NCBI GenBank assembly: GCA_013284265.1
Contig: JABTBR010000030.1
Location: 1-64,000 of the forward strand
Source of the DNA: Oxalobacteraceae bacterium
Lineage (GTDB): Bacteria; Pseudomonadota; Gammaproteobacteria; Burkholderiales; Burkholderiaceae_D
Reading direction: 5' to 3'
DNA length: 64,000 bases
Part shown: positions 8,080 to 16,956 of the stretch, piece by piece
Layout: each line of letters opens with the position of its first letter
How positions within the stretch are numbered: the stretch's first letter is position 1
Translations under genes and position numbers: made by a program
Notes under the pieces: model-generated
Databases searched by the model: none
The model's input: only the letters and a program-made list of their open reading frames with translations
Told to the model about the DNA's origin: nothing

Positions 8080-10236
8080 ATGCATTACGCACTCAACCTG
8101 CGCACGTTTTTTTATAGCCACTACTTCTACCTGGGCCTGCGCTTTGCCGCCGGCCTGCTCGGCGTTACCCTGATCACCCTGCAGTTCGCCGACGTGGCCA
8201 CCGCCATGACGGTCTGCATCGGCGCCCTGTGCACCGCGCTGATGGACATGCCCAGCCCGCTGCGCCACAAGTTCAACGAGATGTCCGCCTCGGTGCTGCT
8301 GTGCAGCGCCGTGACCCTGCTGATCAGCCTGTGCGCGCCGCTGCAATGGCTGCTGATGACGATGCTGGTGCTGATCAGCTTCCTGGCCTGCATGATGGTG
8401 GTCTACGGTAAAAAGTCGATGCCGCTGCAACTGGCCACCTTGTTCATCATGACCATGTCGATGGAACACGAGATGACGGTACCCGAATCCTTCATCCACA
8501 CCGGCCTGTTCACGCTGGGTGCACTGGCCTACCTGGCCTACTCGATGACGGTCTCCTGGCTGCTGCGCCACCGCATCAAGCAGCAGGTGCTGGCCGAGGC
8601 CCTGTTCGAACTGGCCGCCTACATCGCCATCAAGGCCGATTTCTACGACACCCGCTACAACCTGAACCTGCAGTTCAATAAACTGATCCGCCATCAAAGC
8701 CTGCTGGCCGACCGCCAGCAAGCCTCGCGCGACCTGATCCTGCGCGCGCACCAGAACAGCAAGGACGCCATCGTGGTGCAGGTCCACGTCTGCATGCTCG
8801 ACCTGTATGAACTGATCCTGTCCACCCACACCGACTACGCCCAGCTGCGCCTGCACCTGGCCGACTCGCCGGTACTGATTTCGCTGCGCGACCTGGCCTG
8901 CAAGGCCGCCAGCGATATCGAAGCGGTGGCCTATGCGGTCACGCGCAAGCGCGCCTCCTTCAGCGCCATCAGCTATGCGCCGGAACTGGCCGCCATCGAA
9001 GCCGAACTGGCCAGCCTGCAGCAACGCAGCGCCGAAGGCAAGCCGGTGCAGGAAGCGCTGGCCGTACTGCGCGCGCAGCGCAACAAGATCGTCGCCATCA
9101 TCAAGATGATCGGCGAGCTGCATCAGGCCAGCCAGAAAGCCTCCGACAGCACCCCGTTCTGGAACGATGCCGACATGGGGCCGTTCTTATCGCAGCAAAA
9201 GTACGAGCTGCGCATGATCCTGTCGCACCTGCGCATGGACTCGCCGATCTTCCGCTTCTCGCTGCGGGTAGCGCTGGCCATTGCCAGTGGCCTGCTGGTG
9301 GCCAACTGGCTGCCGTATGCGGCGCACAGCTACTGGATCGTGCTGACCATCGTGATCATCCTCAAGCCCAGCTTCAGCATGACCAAGCAGCGCCGCGGCG
9401 ACCGCATCATCGGCACCGTGATCGGCTGCCTGATCACGGCCGCCCTCATCACCTGGCTGAATCACCCGGCCATCCTGCTGGGCTGCCTGATCCTGGCGAC
9501 CGTCGCCACCCCGACCTTCATCTACCTGCGCTACCGCTATGCGGCGATCGCCGTGTCCATCATGATCCTGCTGCAGATGCATCTGGTCGCGCCAGGCAAC
9601 CAGCACCTGATCATGGAGCGGCTGGTCGATACCTTCATCGGTGCGGCGGTGGCCACCGCCTTCAGCTTTGTGCTGGCCAACTGGGAATACCAGACCTTGC
9701 CGCGCCTGATCCGCGAAGTGCTGAACATGAACCTGCGCTATATGCAGGCCAGCTTCGATCTGCTGCAGGGCAAAGGGCGTGACGATTTCGCCTACCGCAT
9801 CGAGCGCAAGCGGCTGATGGACAGCCTGGCCGCGCTCAGCTCAGCGCTGGTGCGCATGCTGGACGAACCGGCGCGCAAGCAGCGCGCGGTGGAGGATATC
9901 AATCTGTTCATCGTGCAGAACTATCTGCTGGTGGCCCACGTGGCGGCACTGCGCGCGATCTTGCGGCGCCACGTGCGCGAACTGCCGGCCGGCGCGGTCA
10001 ACGCCATGCTGGAGCAAAGCCACGGGCAGGTCTGCCGTATCCTGGCGCGCGCGCTGCGCCAGCACGGCCAGGCGGTGGCGGTCGCACCGGTGGCGCCGGT
10101 GCCGGCTGCAATGGAAGAGGCTCAAGTAGACTGGAGCGGCTGGCCGCTGGTGCAGCGCCGTATCGGCCTGCTGCAGGCCGACGCGCAGAAGATTATCGTC
10201 CACAGCGAAGCGGTAATGCGCGGCACTTCCGCTTAA
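8080..10236 (+). CDS. FUSC family inner-membrane protein (YccS/AaeB-like exporter)
   Basis: A 718-residue inner-membrane protein with two groups of about six transmembrane helices, a layout typical of the FUSC superfamily (aromatic acid exporter AaeB, YccS, YhfK). The first group spans residues 15-165 and the second about 390-530, separated by a long soluble helical region. A second cytoplasmic domain ends the protein. Words such as FRFSLRVALAIASG and SYWIVLTIVIILKPSFSMTKQRRGDRIIGT are characteristic of the second membrane block. Members export aromatic carboxylic acids or help envelope homeostasis. I chose the ATG at 8080 because AAGGT precedes it and the membrane helix follows at once; the frame stays open upstream without a better start. 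Confidence 0.9.
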   Translation: MHYALNLRTFFYSHYFYLGLRFAAGLLGVTLITLQFADVATAMTVCIGALCTALMDMPSPLRHKFNEMSASVLLCSAVTLLISLCAPLQWLLMTMLVLISFLACMMVVYGKKSMPLQLATLFIMTMSMEHEMTVPESFIHTGLFTLGALAYLAYSMTVSWLLRHRIKQQVLAEALFELAAYIAIKADFYDTRYNLNLQFNKLIRHQSLLADRQQASRDLILRAHQNSKDAIVVQVHVCMLDLYELILSTHTDYAQLRLHLADSPVLISLRDLACKAASDIEAVAYAVTRKRASFSAISYAPELAAIEAELASLQQRSAEGKPVQEALAVLRAQRNKIVAIIKMIGELHQASQKASDSTPFWNDADMGPFLSQQKYELRMILSHLRMDSPIFRFSLRVALAIASGLLVANWLPYAAHSYWIVLTIVIILKPSFSMTKQRRGDRIIGTVIGCLITAALITWLNHPAILLGCLILATVATPTFIYLRYRYAAIAVSIMILLQMHLVAPGNQHLIMERLVDTFIGAAVATAFSFVLANWEYQTLPRLIREVLNMNLRYMQASFDLLQGKGRDDFAYRIERKRLMDSLAALSSALVRMLDEPARKQRAVEDINLFIVQNYLLVAHVAALRAILRRHVRELPAGAVNAMLEQSHGQVCRILARALRQHGQAVAVAPVAPVPAAMEEAQVDWSGWPLVQRRIGLLQADAQKIIVHSEAVMRGTSA

Positions 10237-10237
10237 A

Positions 10238-10340
10238 ACAACGGCAAGGGGCCGGCAACGCTGTTACAACCCACGGAATAACCCTGGGGTCTGACCCGAC
10301 GGGTCAGACCCCGGCTCTTTGCCGTGGGTTTTAAAAGGCG
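10238..10340. repeat. Intergenic palindromic repeat copy
   Basis: Left part ACGGCAAGGGGCCGG, then CCCACGG and the hairpin GGGGTCTGACCC/GGGTCAGACCCC, ending in CGGCTCTTTGCCGTGGGTTTTAAAAG. It fills most of the space between the convergent FUSC and diguanylate cyclase genes. Confidence 0.82.
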
Positions 10341-10351
10341 ACACCGTCACC

Positions 10352-11881
10352 TCAAGCGAAGCAAACCCGATTGCGCCCCGCCTCCTTGGCCCGGTACAGC
10401 AGCGTATCGGCATGGCGCAGCATCGCCTCGGCCGTGCCGGCCGCCAGATCGGCGCTCACGCCCATACTGATGGTGACCTTCAGATCCGGATGCACCTCGT
10501 GCCAGGGATGCCCCTCGATCAGATTGCGCAGCTTGTCGCACAGCGCGGCGGCCTGCGGCAAGGCCGTCTCCGGCAACGCGATCACAAACTCTTCACCACC
10601 ATAGCGCGCCACCAGATCGGTCAATCGCATATGGTTGCGCAAGATGGCGCTGACCCGGCGCAGCACCGCGTCGCCAGTGGCGTGCGAGAACTGGTCATTG
10701 ATGCGCTTGAAGAAATCGATATCGCCGATCACCAGGCTCAAAGGCCGCTTATGCCGCACCGCCTGATTGAACAAGGTGCTGGCCTGCTCGTCGAAGTGGC
10801 GGCGGTTATACAGATCGGTCAGCGCATCGCGCACGCTCAACTCGCGCAGCTGTTCGGCCTGCGCCAGGATCGTCACATGCGAAGCCTGTAACTCCTCATG
10901 GCTGCGCGCCAGTTGCTCGCTCATCGCATTGAAGGCGGTGGCCAGCGCCGCCACTTCATCCTTGCCCTTGACCGGCACGCGCTGCAGCAGCGAACCGCCC
11001 TGCATGGCGCGCACGGCGCGGGTCAGCTGGAACAGCTTCAGGCTCAGGCCCTGGCTTAGCAGCAGGCCCAGCACCAGCGCCAGCACGGCCGCGCCGCTGA
11101 CGCCAGCCAGCAGCGCTTCGCGCATCGCCTCGATGTATTGCATCTCTTCCTTGCCAGGCGTGAGCACGCCCTCGGCCGAAATATAGGCCGCGATCCGGCC
11201 GCCCACCTTGACGGCGCGCGCGCCCTTGCGGGCAGCCTCGGGCAACGATTCGCCGGGGCGGTAAACACCGGCCCCGAGCAGCACGCGGAAATCCTGATCG
11301 GCCACGATGAAGTGGAAAGGCGGCTCGCCCGATTGCGGCGGCGCTGGCCGGCCGGGCCGCTGCGCGCGCTGCTGCTGCGGCGGCTGGCGCGATGGCTCGC
11401 CATGCAGCTCCTGTTCCTGCGCCTGCTCGGGCGGGCGCATGGGCGACCATTCCAGCGGCCGGGGTGGCCGGCCATCCGGCCCTGGCGGCCGTTCCCCTCG
11501 TGGCTCCGGGCCGCCATCGCTGTCCAGCCCCGGATAGGCATTCGGCGGCGGCGCGGGCATGCTCCCGCGCAGGAAGGAATTGGCCTGCCCCAGCTGCCCG
11601 CCCAGCACCGGCGAATCGGCGCTGGCGTTCATCGCATCGCTCTCCATCCGGCGGATACGCTGGACGTAGCGGTCGAAGGGCTCGGCCGCGCTGGCGCGGC
11701 GCCAGTCGCCATACTCATTCAGATAGCCGCTCATGAAATGGTAAAAATGATCCGCCGCCTGCTGCCGCCGCAGCATATCGACCTTGTCGGTGAGCCCCAC
11801 ATAGGCCAGTCCGCCCACCATGGCCACCGTCGCCAGTCCGCTCAACAGCAGCGCCAGCATTAATTTGATCCGCAGGGACAT
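10352..11881 (-). CDS. Membrane-bound diguanylate cyclase (HAMP-GGDEF)
   Basis: A 509-residue protein that makes cyclic di-GMP. The first transmembrane helix is at about residues 7-29. A periplasmic sensor region of about 220 residues follows, with a strikingly proline/arginine-rich middle (about residues 110-190). The second helix is near residues 255-278, then come a HAMP linker (VKGKDEVAALATAFNAM) and a C-terminal GGDEF domain. The active-site loop reads RYGGEEFVIALPE. The word RLTD sits five residues before GGEEF, so the product-inhibition I-site (RxxD) is intact. No known ligand domain is seen in the periplasmic part. Intact motifs predict an active, feedback-controlled cyclase. The gene is monocistronic, and an AT-rich space follows upstream. 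Confidence 0.93.
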   Translation of the reverse strand: MSLRIKLMLALLLSGLATVAMVGGLAYVGLTDKVDMLRRQQAADHFYHFMSGYLNEYGDWRRASAAEPFDRYVQRIRRMESDAMNASADSPVLGGQLGQANSFLRGSMPAPPPNAYPGLDSDGGPEPRGERPPGPDGRPPRPLEWSPMRPPEQAQEQELHGEPSRQPPQQQRAQRPGRPAPPQSGEPPFHFIVADQDFRVLLGAGVYRPGESLPEAARKGARAVKVGGRIAAYISAEGVLTPGKEEMQYIEAMREALLAGVSGAAVLALVLGLLLSQGLSLKLFQLTRAVRAMQGGSLLQRVPVKGKDEVAALATAFNAMSEQLARSHEELQASHVTILAQAEQLRELSVRDALTDLYNRRHFDEQASTLFNQAVRHKRPLSLVIGDIDFFKRINDQFSHATGDAVLRRVSAILRNHMRLTDLVARYGGEEFVIALPETALPQAAALCDKLRNLIEGHPWHEVHPDLKVTISMGVSADLAAGTAEAMLRHADTLLYRAKEAGRNRVCFA

Positions 11882-12126
11882 CCCTTACTCCACTTTTATT
11901 TCATTGCTTAATGGACAGCAATGATACTCCAAGCGGCAGCCCGTCTTCATAGACATTATTGCTTTTAGGAATATCTACTTATGCGTTGTGGACATTGTTT
12001 GTATACAAAAATTTCACAGAGTTATACGGTTTGCATATCGCACTTATCATAAATTGAAAGTTTATTTATGACGAAAACCTCTTTATACTGCATAGCAACA
12101 TACAGACAAACACATAGGAGTTCCAC

Positions 12127-12381
12127 ATGTACAAAGCACACAGCGCCTTCAACAATACCTTCAACGACGAAGATTTCGCCGGCGCCTCTTACCTGAGCAA
12201 TATTGTTAAAGCCATCGGCGGCCTGCTGGCAGCCGTGTTCGCTGTGCAGCCTGTCACCGCTGCGACCCCACAAGCTGATCTGTCGGTCAGCCACGCCTAC
12301 CTGTCGCGTATGGCCAATGACTACGAGCACATCGCACCGAATCTGTCGGCTGAGCTGCGCTTCATGGCTTCGCGGGGTTAA
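12127..12381 (+). CDS. Small hypothetical protein with one hydrophobic segment
   Basis: An 84-residue protein I do not recognise. Residues 1-22 are polar (FNNTFNDEDFAGA). Residues about 25-46 form a hydrophobic stretch (IVKAIGGLLAAVFAVQPV) ending in TAATP, which could be a late signal peptide or one membrane helix. The last third is polar and alpha-helical. TAGGAG lies 7 bases before the ATG, and TATACT at 12084-12089 is a plausible -10 box in the AT-rich upstream space. A 28-residue ORF follows 2 bases after the stop, and a terminator closes the unit. The strong expression signals argue that it is real. Confidence 0.7.
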   Translation: MYKAHSAFNNTFNDEDFAGASYLSNIVKAIGGLLAAVFAVQPVTAATPQADLSVSHAYLSRMANDYEHIAPNLSAELRFMASRG

Positions 12382-12383
12382 TC

Positions 12384-12470
12384 ATGATCGAGATCCTGCA
12401 AAACCTGCCAGCCGCCATGGCCGCCGTCGGCCTGATGTTACGTGTCTATCTGGGCGGCGCGGACGAATAA
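12384..12470 (+). CDS. Possible 28-residue small protein
   Basis: The ORF starts with MIEILQNLPAAMAAVGLM and ends GGADE. It begins 2 bases after the stop of the 84-residue gene, behind a GGGG stretch usable as a ribosome binding site, and stops 30 bases before a terminator. The central part is hydrophobic (about 12 residues). The position suggests translational coupling to the upstream gene. No homologue is known to me, so existence as a protein is uncertain. Confidence 0.4.
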   Translation: MIEILQNLPAAMAAVGLMLRVYLGGADE

Positions 12471-12500
12471 GTCCCGCTCACAGCGCGCAAAATAGCAAAA

Positions 12501-12536
12501 AGACCCGGTCGCTCCACGCGCACCGGGTCTTTTTTT
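12501..12536. terminator. Bidirectional rho-independent terminator
   Basis: A perfect 9-bp stem AGACCCGGT/ACCGGGTCT with a T run on the plus side and an A run on the left side. It can therefore serve both the small-gene unit (plus) and the amino acid permease (minus), whose stop codon is at 12549. Confidence 0.9.
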
Positions 12537-12548
12537 GTCTGCTCTCGC

Positions 12549-14018
12549 TTAGCGCTGCTTGTTCAGGCGCGAATTGTGAATGCCGTAGAAGAAATAGGTC
12601 AGCACCGCGACCGTCATCCACACCGCAAAGATGCGGTAAGTGGCCGGCGACAGGTAGCGCATCATGTACAGGCAGGCCAGAATGCTCATGCCCGGCACCA
12701 GATAGGGGCCGAAAGGCACACGGAAACCGGCTTCGCCCTTGCCGTTTTCGCGTTTGCGCAGCACTGGCACGGCCACCGACACCACCATAAAGGCCGTCAG
12801 CGTACCCATGCTGACCATGTCCCACAGGAAGGTCGCATCGACCAGGCCGGACACCAGCCCCACCACCAGACAAACGATCACGGTATTGCTGACCGGCGCG
12901 GAGGTGCGTGGATTGACGGTCTGGAAGGACTTGGGAATCAGGCCGTCGCGCGAAATCGCGTACAGAATCCGGGTCTGGCCATAGATCGTTACCAGCGTCA
13001 CGCTGAATACCGAAATCACCGCGCCGGCCGACAGGATCAGCGCCGGCCAGGCTTTGCCGGTGACGTTTTGCAGAATCACCGCCAGGCCAGCTTCCTGGCC
13101 TTCGAATTTGGCGGCCGGCTGGGCGCCCAGCGCCGCCACCGCAACCAGCAGGTAGAACACCGTCACGATCACCAGCGCCGCCAGGATCCCGATCGGCACA
13201 TTGCGTTTGGGGTCGCGCACTTCTTCGCCCGCGGTGGCCACGGTATCGAGGCCGATAAAGGAGAAGAACACCGTTCCGGCCGCGGCCATCACGCCCGGCA
13301 TGCCGGCCAGCCCTTTGCTGTTGTCGCTATTGAAGAAGGGCGTGAAGTTATTGATATCGAAACCGGAGAAGGCAATCACCACGAAGAAAATCAGGATCGC
13401 CAGCTTGATCAGTACCATGATCGCATTGGTGGTGGCCGATTCCTTGGTCCCGCGCAGCAGCAGGAAGCAGCACAGGCAGACCAGCAGCACGGGCGGCAGG
13501 TTCACATGGCCGGGATGGAACTCCGTCCCTTTGGGCCCGGACACGATCATCGGCGAACGCAGCATCTCGGGAATCTGCAGATGGAAGGCGTTTTCCAGGA
13601 AGTTATTCAGATAGGACGACCAGCCGATCGCGGTGGCGCTGGCGGCCAGTCCATATTCGAGCAGCAGGCAGGCGGCCATGATGAAGGCGGCGAATTCGCC
13701 CACGGTGGCGTAGGCGAAGGAATACGATGAACCGGAAGCGGGAATGCGGAACGACAGTTCGGCATAGCACAGCGCTGTCAGACCGGCGGTGATCGCCGCC
13801 ATCAGGAAGGACAGGATGACCGAGGGGCCGGCTTTGGGCACCGCTTCGACCATGGTGAAGAAAATACCGGTGCCGATCGTGGCGCCGACCCCAATCATCG
13901 TAAGGGGAAACAGGCCGATGGAGCGGCTCAGGCCTTGACTGTTTGTGGCGTGTTCACGTTCTACTGAGGTTTCGACCGGCTTGATACGGGTCAACTTCTG
14001 GACCAGCGTTTGGTTCAC
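12549..14018 (-). CDS. APC superfamily cationic amino acid permease
   Basis: A 489-residue permease of the amino acid-polyamine-organocation superfamily, close to the CAT-type cationic amino acid transporters. About 12-14 membrane helices are seen. The first carries the substrate-site word GVGATIGTGIFF, and helix 3 carries CYAELSFRIPASGSSYSFAY. GLDTVATAGEEVRDPKRNVPIGI before helix 7 is a family hallmark. I set the start at a GTG (14018) because GAAGGA lies 6 bases before it and the protein length then fits the family. An upstream ATG at 14084 lacks this signal. It may feed the arginine pathway coded 10 kb away, but that link is inference only. Confidence 0.9.
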   Translation of the reverse strand: MNQTLVQKLTRIKPVETSVEREHATNSQGLSRSIGLFPLTMIGVGATIGTGIFFTMVEAVPKAGPSVILSFLMAAITAGLTALCYAELSFRIPASGSSYSFAYATVGEFAAFIMAACLLLEYGLAASATAIGWSSYLNNFLENAFHLQIPEMLRSPMIVSGPKGTEFHPGHVNLPPVLLVCLCCFLLLRGTKESATTNAIMVLIKLAILIFFVVIAFSGFDINNFTPFFNSDNSKGLAGMPGVMAAAGTVFFSFIGLDTVATAGEEVRDPKRNVPIGILAALVIVTVFYLLVAVAALGAQPAAKFEGQEAGLAVILQNVTGKAWPALILSAGAVISVFSVTLVTIYGQTRILYAISRDGLIPKSFQTVNPRTSAPVSNTVIVCLVVGLVSGLVDATFLWDMVSMGTLTAFMVVSVAVPVLRKRENGKGEAGFRVPFGPYLVPGMSILACLYMMRYLSPATYRIFAVWMTVAVLTYFFYGIHNSRLNKQR

Positions 14019-14205
14019 AGGTATTCCTTCAATGCTTGCAGCAACAGCGTGGGTAACACCGCCTGCGTAAGGGTTCGGGGTCAAAAAAACTAAGCGATTA
14101 TAGGGCTTTACCTTACGTCACTATCAAGTAATTTATACAAGAATTGCAAATGGGTTGCAGCCTGTGCACAAGCCGCGCCAAGTCCCCGCAAATGCCCCCG
14201 GCTTA

Positions 14206-14228
14206 AACATACATATAAAATACATCTT
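14206..14228. promoter_or_regulatory. NsrR-like operator upstream of hmp
   Basis: A 23-bp imperfect palindrome. The right half AAATACATCTT is a perfect match to the NsrR half-site (complement of AAGATGTATTT). The left half AACATACATAT matches at 8 of 11 positions, with one central base. A -10-like TACAAT follows at 14232-14237, so binding would cover the -35 region of hmp. Confidence 0.78.
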
Positions 14229-14343
14229 AATGTACAATACTCCTGTTCCTGCCAATATTGAGCAGAAAAGGTGGCCACCCATGTCTCCCGGTGGCAAGCA
14301 CAACCCGCGCCGGCCCGGCCAGCGCCCTTCATAGGAAGCAAGC

Positions 14344-15510
14344 ATGATCTCCGCAACTGCCCGCCCGTATATCGACGCCAGCGTCCCCGTCCTCAAAGAA
14401 CATGGCGTCACCATCACCACCACCTTCTACCGCAATCTGTTCGCTGAATATCCCGAACTGACCAATGTGTTCAATATGGGGAATCAGGCGAATGGCGCGC
14501 AGCAGCAGTCGCTGGCGGCGGCGGTGTTTGCGTATGCCTCGAATATCGACAACCCGACCGCACTGGGCCCGGTGATCAACCGCATCGTCCACAAGCATGT
14601 GTCGCTGGGCGTCAAGCCGGAGCACTACCCGATTGTCGGCCGCCATCTGCTGGGCGCGATCCAGCAAACCCTGGGCGAAGCGGCCACCCCGGCCCTGCTG
14701 GAAGCCTGGGGCGAAGCCTATCAATCGCTGGCCAATCTGTTTATTGAAGCGGAGCGCGCGCTGTATGCGCAATCGGGTACCGACGCGGGCGCCACCCGCG
14801 CGATGCAGGTGATCTCCGTACAGCGCGAGAGTGCCGACATCGCATCGATCACTTTGCAGCCGACCGACGGCCAGCCGGTGCCGGCCTTCAAGCCGGGCCA
14901 GTACGTCAGCTGCACCGTGACCTTTGACGATGGCCGCCGCCAGCCGCGCCAGTACAGCCTGTCCGACGCGCCGGATGCGCGCCAGATCCGCATCTCCGTC
15001 AAGCGCGAAGGTGCGGGCGCCACCACGCCGGCCGGCCAGGTATCGAACTGGATTCATGAGAATGTCACGGCCGGCAGCGTGCTGCAACTGAGCCATCCCT
15101 TCGGCGACTTCACACCGGATACCGCATCATCCAAGCCGATTGTGCTGCTGTCGGCAGGTGTGGGGATTACGCCGATGATCGCCACGCTGAACGAGATCGC
15201 CCGCGTCAATCCGCTGCGCGAGGTGATCTTCGGCCACGCCGCCCGCAGCGCCGAGCACCACGCGCACCAGTCCGACCTGGCCGCCGCGCAGGCGGTCATG
15301 CCGAATCTGAAGACGGTGACTTTCTACGAGTCGGAGCAAGGCCGCATGCAAACCTCCGCCCTGCCGGAATGGGCGCGCGACGAAGCCAATGTCTACCTGT
15401 GCGGCCCGGCCGGTTTCATGAGCGCGCAGTGGCAAGGCTTGCTGGAAGCGGGCGTTCCCGCCGCGCGCCTGCACCGCGAAGTGTTTGGGCCGGATCTGCT
15501 GAACATTTGA
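14344..15510 (+). CDS. hmp: Flavohemoglobin, nitric oxide dioxygenase
   Basis: A 388-residue protein that oxidises nitric oxide to nitrate using O2 and NAD(P)H in the cytoplasm. The globin domain covers residues 1-138, with the proximal heme His in NRIVHKHVSLGV. The FAD-binding domain covers about 150-260 (RQYSLSD), and the NAD(P)H domain 265-388 (SAGVGITPM and YLCGPAGFM). The length is near that of E. coli Hmp (396). AGGAAG lies before the ATG. A strong NsrR-like operator lies 115 bases upstream, giving nitrosative-stress control as in many proteobacteria. The gene is monocistronic and convergent with a yceI gene. Confidence 0.96.
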   Translation: MISATARPYIDASVPVLKEHGVTITTTFYRNLFAEYPELTNVFNMGNQANGAQQQSLAAAVFAYASNIDNPTALGPVINRIVHKHVSLGVKPEHYPIVGRHLLGAIQQTLGEAATPALLEAWGEAYQSLANLFIEAERALYAQSGTDAGATRAMQVISVQRESADIASITLQPTDGQPVPAFKPGQYVSCTVTFDDGRRQPRQYSLSDAPDARQIRISVKREGAGATTPAGQVSNWIHENVTAGSVLQLSHPFGDFTPDTASSKPIVLLSAGVGITPMIATLNEIARVNPLREVIFGHAARSAEHHAHQSDLAAAQAVMPNLKTVTFYESEQGRMQTSALPEWARDEANVYLCGPAGFMSAQWQGLLEAGVPAARLHREVFGPDLLNI

Positions 15511-15558
15511 TCCCCTGACGGGTCTTCAGCGGCCCGTTCGAGCCGCCACCGGCGGCCC

Positions 15559-16134
15559 TCACTCCGCCTTGAGTGCTTCGATCTGGATGCGCAAGGTGAC
15601 ATCCATATTAAAGCCGTAGTCCTTACCCGCGACCAGGCCAAACTGGTCGCGCTGGATCACCGCAAAGGCGTCCGCGCCGCACAGCTCACGCTTGTTCAGC
15701 GGATGCGGGATGCACTTGAAGGAATTGAGCTTGAGCGACACGGGCTTGGTCACGCCATGCAGTGTCAGTTCGCCGTTCACCACTGTCGGCACGCCATTCA
15801 TAAAGCCGGTGATCTTGCCGCGGTACGTCGTCTGCGGATACTTGGCCAGGTCGAACAAGTCCGCACCCTGCGCCCATTTGTTCAGCGCATCCTGGCCGAA
15901 GTCGATGCTGGCCAGGTCGATCTTGATATCCACGATACCGTAACCGGCTTCCTTGTCCAGCGTGACGGTGCCGCTGTTCTTGTTAATCTTGCCGCGCCAG
16001 ACCGAGATACCCATGTGGTCCGCTTCGAAACTGGGGAAGGTGTGGTCAGGGTCGATGTTGTAGGTGGCGGGCGCGGCATGCGCGGCGCCGCACAGCAGCA
16101 GATTAGCGAGAGACAGCAGGAACAGTTTTTTCAT
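15559..16134 (-). CDS. YceI family periplasmic protein (third copy)
   Basis: A 191-residue protein: signal peptide residues 1-20 (ending AAHA), then the YceI domain. It begins with TYNIDPDHTFPSFEADHMG and contains GELTLHGVTKPVSLKL, FKCIPHP, RELCGA and a final QIEALKAE. It is a clear paralogue of the protein at 1287-1853, sharing the two cysteines and the same opening, but it lies away from a cytochrome b561 gene. The two may serve different lipid ligands or conditions. A GC-poor promoter region shared with the divergent glycine-zipper gene lies upstream. Function is inferred only from the family. Confidence 0.93.
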   Translation of the reverse strand: MKKLFLLSLANLLLCGAAHAAPATYNIDPDHTFPSFEADHMGISVWRGKINKNSGTVTLDKEAGYGIVDIKIDLASIDFGQDALNKWAQGADLFDLAKYPQTTYRGKITGFMNGVPTVVNGELTLHGVTKPVSLKLNSFKCIPHPLNKRELCGADAFAVIQRDQFGLVAGKDYGFNMDVTLRIQIEALKAE

Positions 16135-16322
16135 TGCCAGGTCCTTGTGCGAGCACGGTTATCGGGCTGACAGTGTAGCGCGGCCACTTGATCGGATCAA
16201 TTGTCTGCACAAGATCAGCGTTACACATGCTTACTTTTGATACAGCGCAATGTATAGCTTGTAACTGCCCGCGCCGTTAATCTAAAGCCATGCAGTACCC
16301 CATGACAACCAGGAGTAAAAAA

Positions 16323-16871
16323 ATGGAAAAGATCAGCACCGTATCCCGCATTCACCCCTTGATCGCCGGCGCCGCCGTTTCGGTGACACTCCTCGCCCTG
16401 GTCGGCACCGCGGCGATCGCAGGCTGGCTGCCCACGTCGAAAGGCGAGATCGCTCCTGCTGTTGGTCCGAACGTGACGGCGATGACGCCGGGCCTGTCGC
16501 AAGGCCTTGCACCGAGTGGCTCGGCACAAGCCGGCCTGCAGCCAGCGACGCTGCAAACCGAGGCGCCGCGTGAAGCAGCTGCGCCGGTGGCCCACAAGCC
16601 GCGTCCGCATCACAACACGCAGACGGCACACGCAACGCAGACCAATTACGAGCGTCCGCCGCAGCAGCAGCAAGCTCCGGCCCCGGCGCCCGCACCAGCC
16701 CAGCCTAATTACGTTGGCATCGGCGCCGGCGCAGTGATCGGCGGCCTGCTGGGCAACCAGGTTGGCAAGGGCAATGGCCGCACCCTCGCGACCGTGGCAG
16801 GCGTGATCGGCGGCGGCATGCTGGGTAATCAGGTACAGAAACAGGTGCAGCAGCAACCGGAACAGCGTTAA
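16323..16871 (+). CDS. Glycine-zipper 2TM domain envelope protein
   Basis: A 182-residue envelope protein. A hydrophobic N-terminal segment (residues 10-37, LIAGAAVSVTLLALVG) anchors or exports it. A long Ala/Pro/Gln-rich linker follows. The C-terminal region has two glycine-zipper helices (GIGAGAVIGGLLGNQVGKGNG and VIGGGMLGNQVQKQ), the Rickettsia 17-kDa antigen-like 2TM pattern. The protein ends in a Gln-rich tail. Members are outer-membrane or periplasm-spanning proteins with stress or envelope roles. AGGAG precedes the ATG at 16323; a longer in-frame start at 16290 lacks a comparable signal. A strong bidirectional terminator follows. Confidence 0.88.
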   Translation: MEKISTVSRIHPLIAGAAVSVTLLALVGTAAIAGWLPTSKGEIAPAVGPNVTAMTPGLSQGLAPSGSAQAGLQPATLQTEAPREAAAPVAHKPRPHHNTQTAHATQTNYERPPQQQQAPAPAPAPAQPNYVGIGAGAVIGGLLGNQVGKGNGRTLATVAGVIGGGMLGNQVQKQVQQQPEQR

Positions 16872-16893
16872 TCATTCGCTGACAGTTCGCTAA

Positions 16894-16937
16894 AACAAAG
16901 CCGCCGGACCTTTTACAGGGTCCGGCGGCTTTGTTTA
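16894..16937. terminator. Bidirectional rho-independent terminator
   Basis: A long stem of about 16 bp (ACAAAGCCGCCGGACC and its complement) around an 8-base loop, with T-rich and A-rich flanks. It separates the convergent glycine-zipper gene and DUF1993 gene. Confidence 0.92.
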
Positions 16938-16956
16938 TTGTGTCGACTTGTACGAT

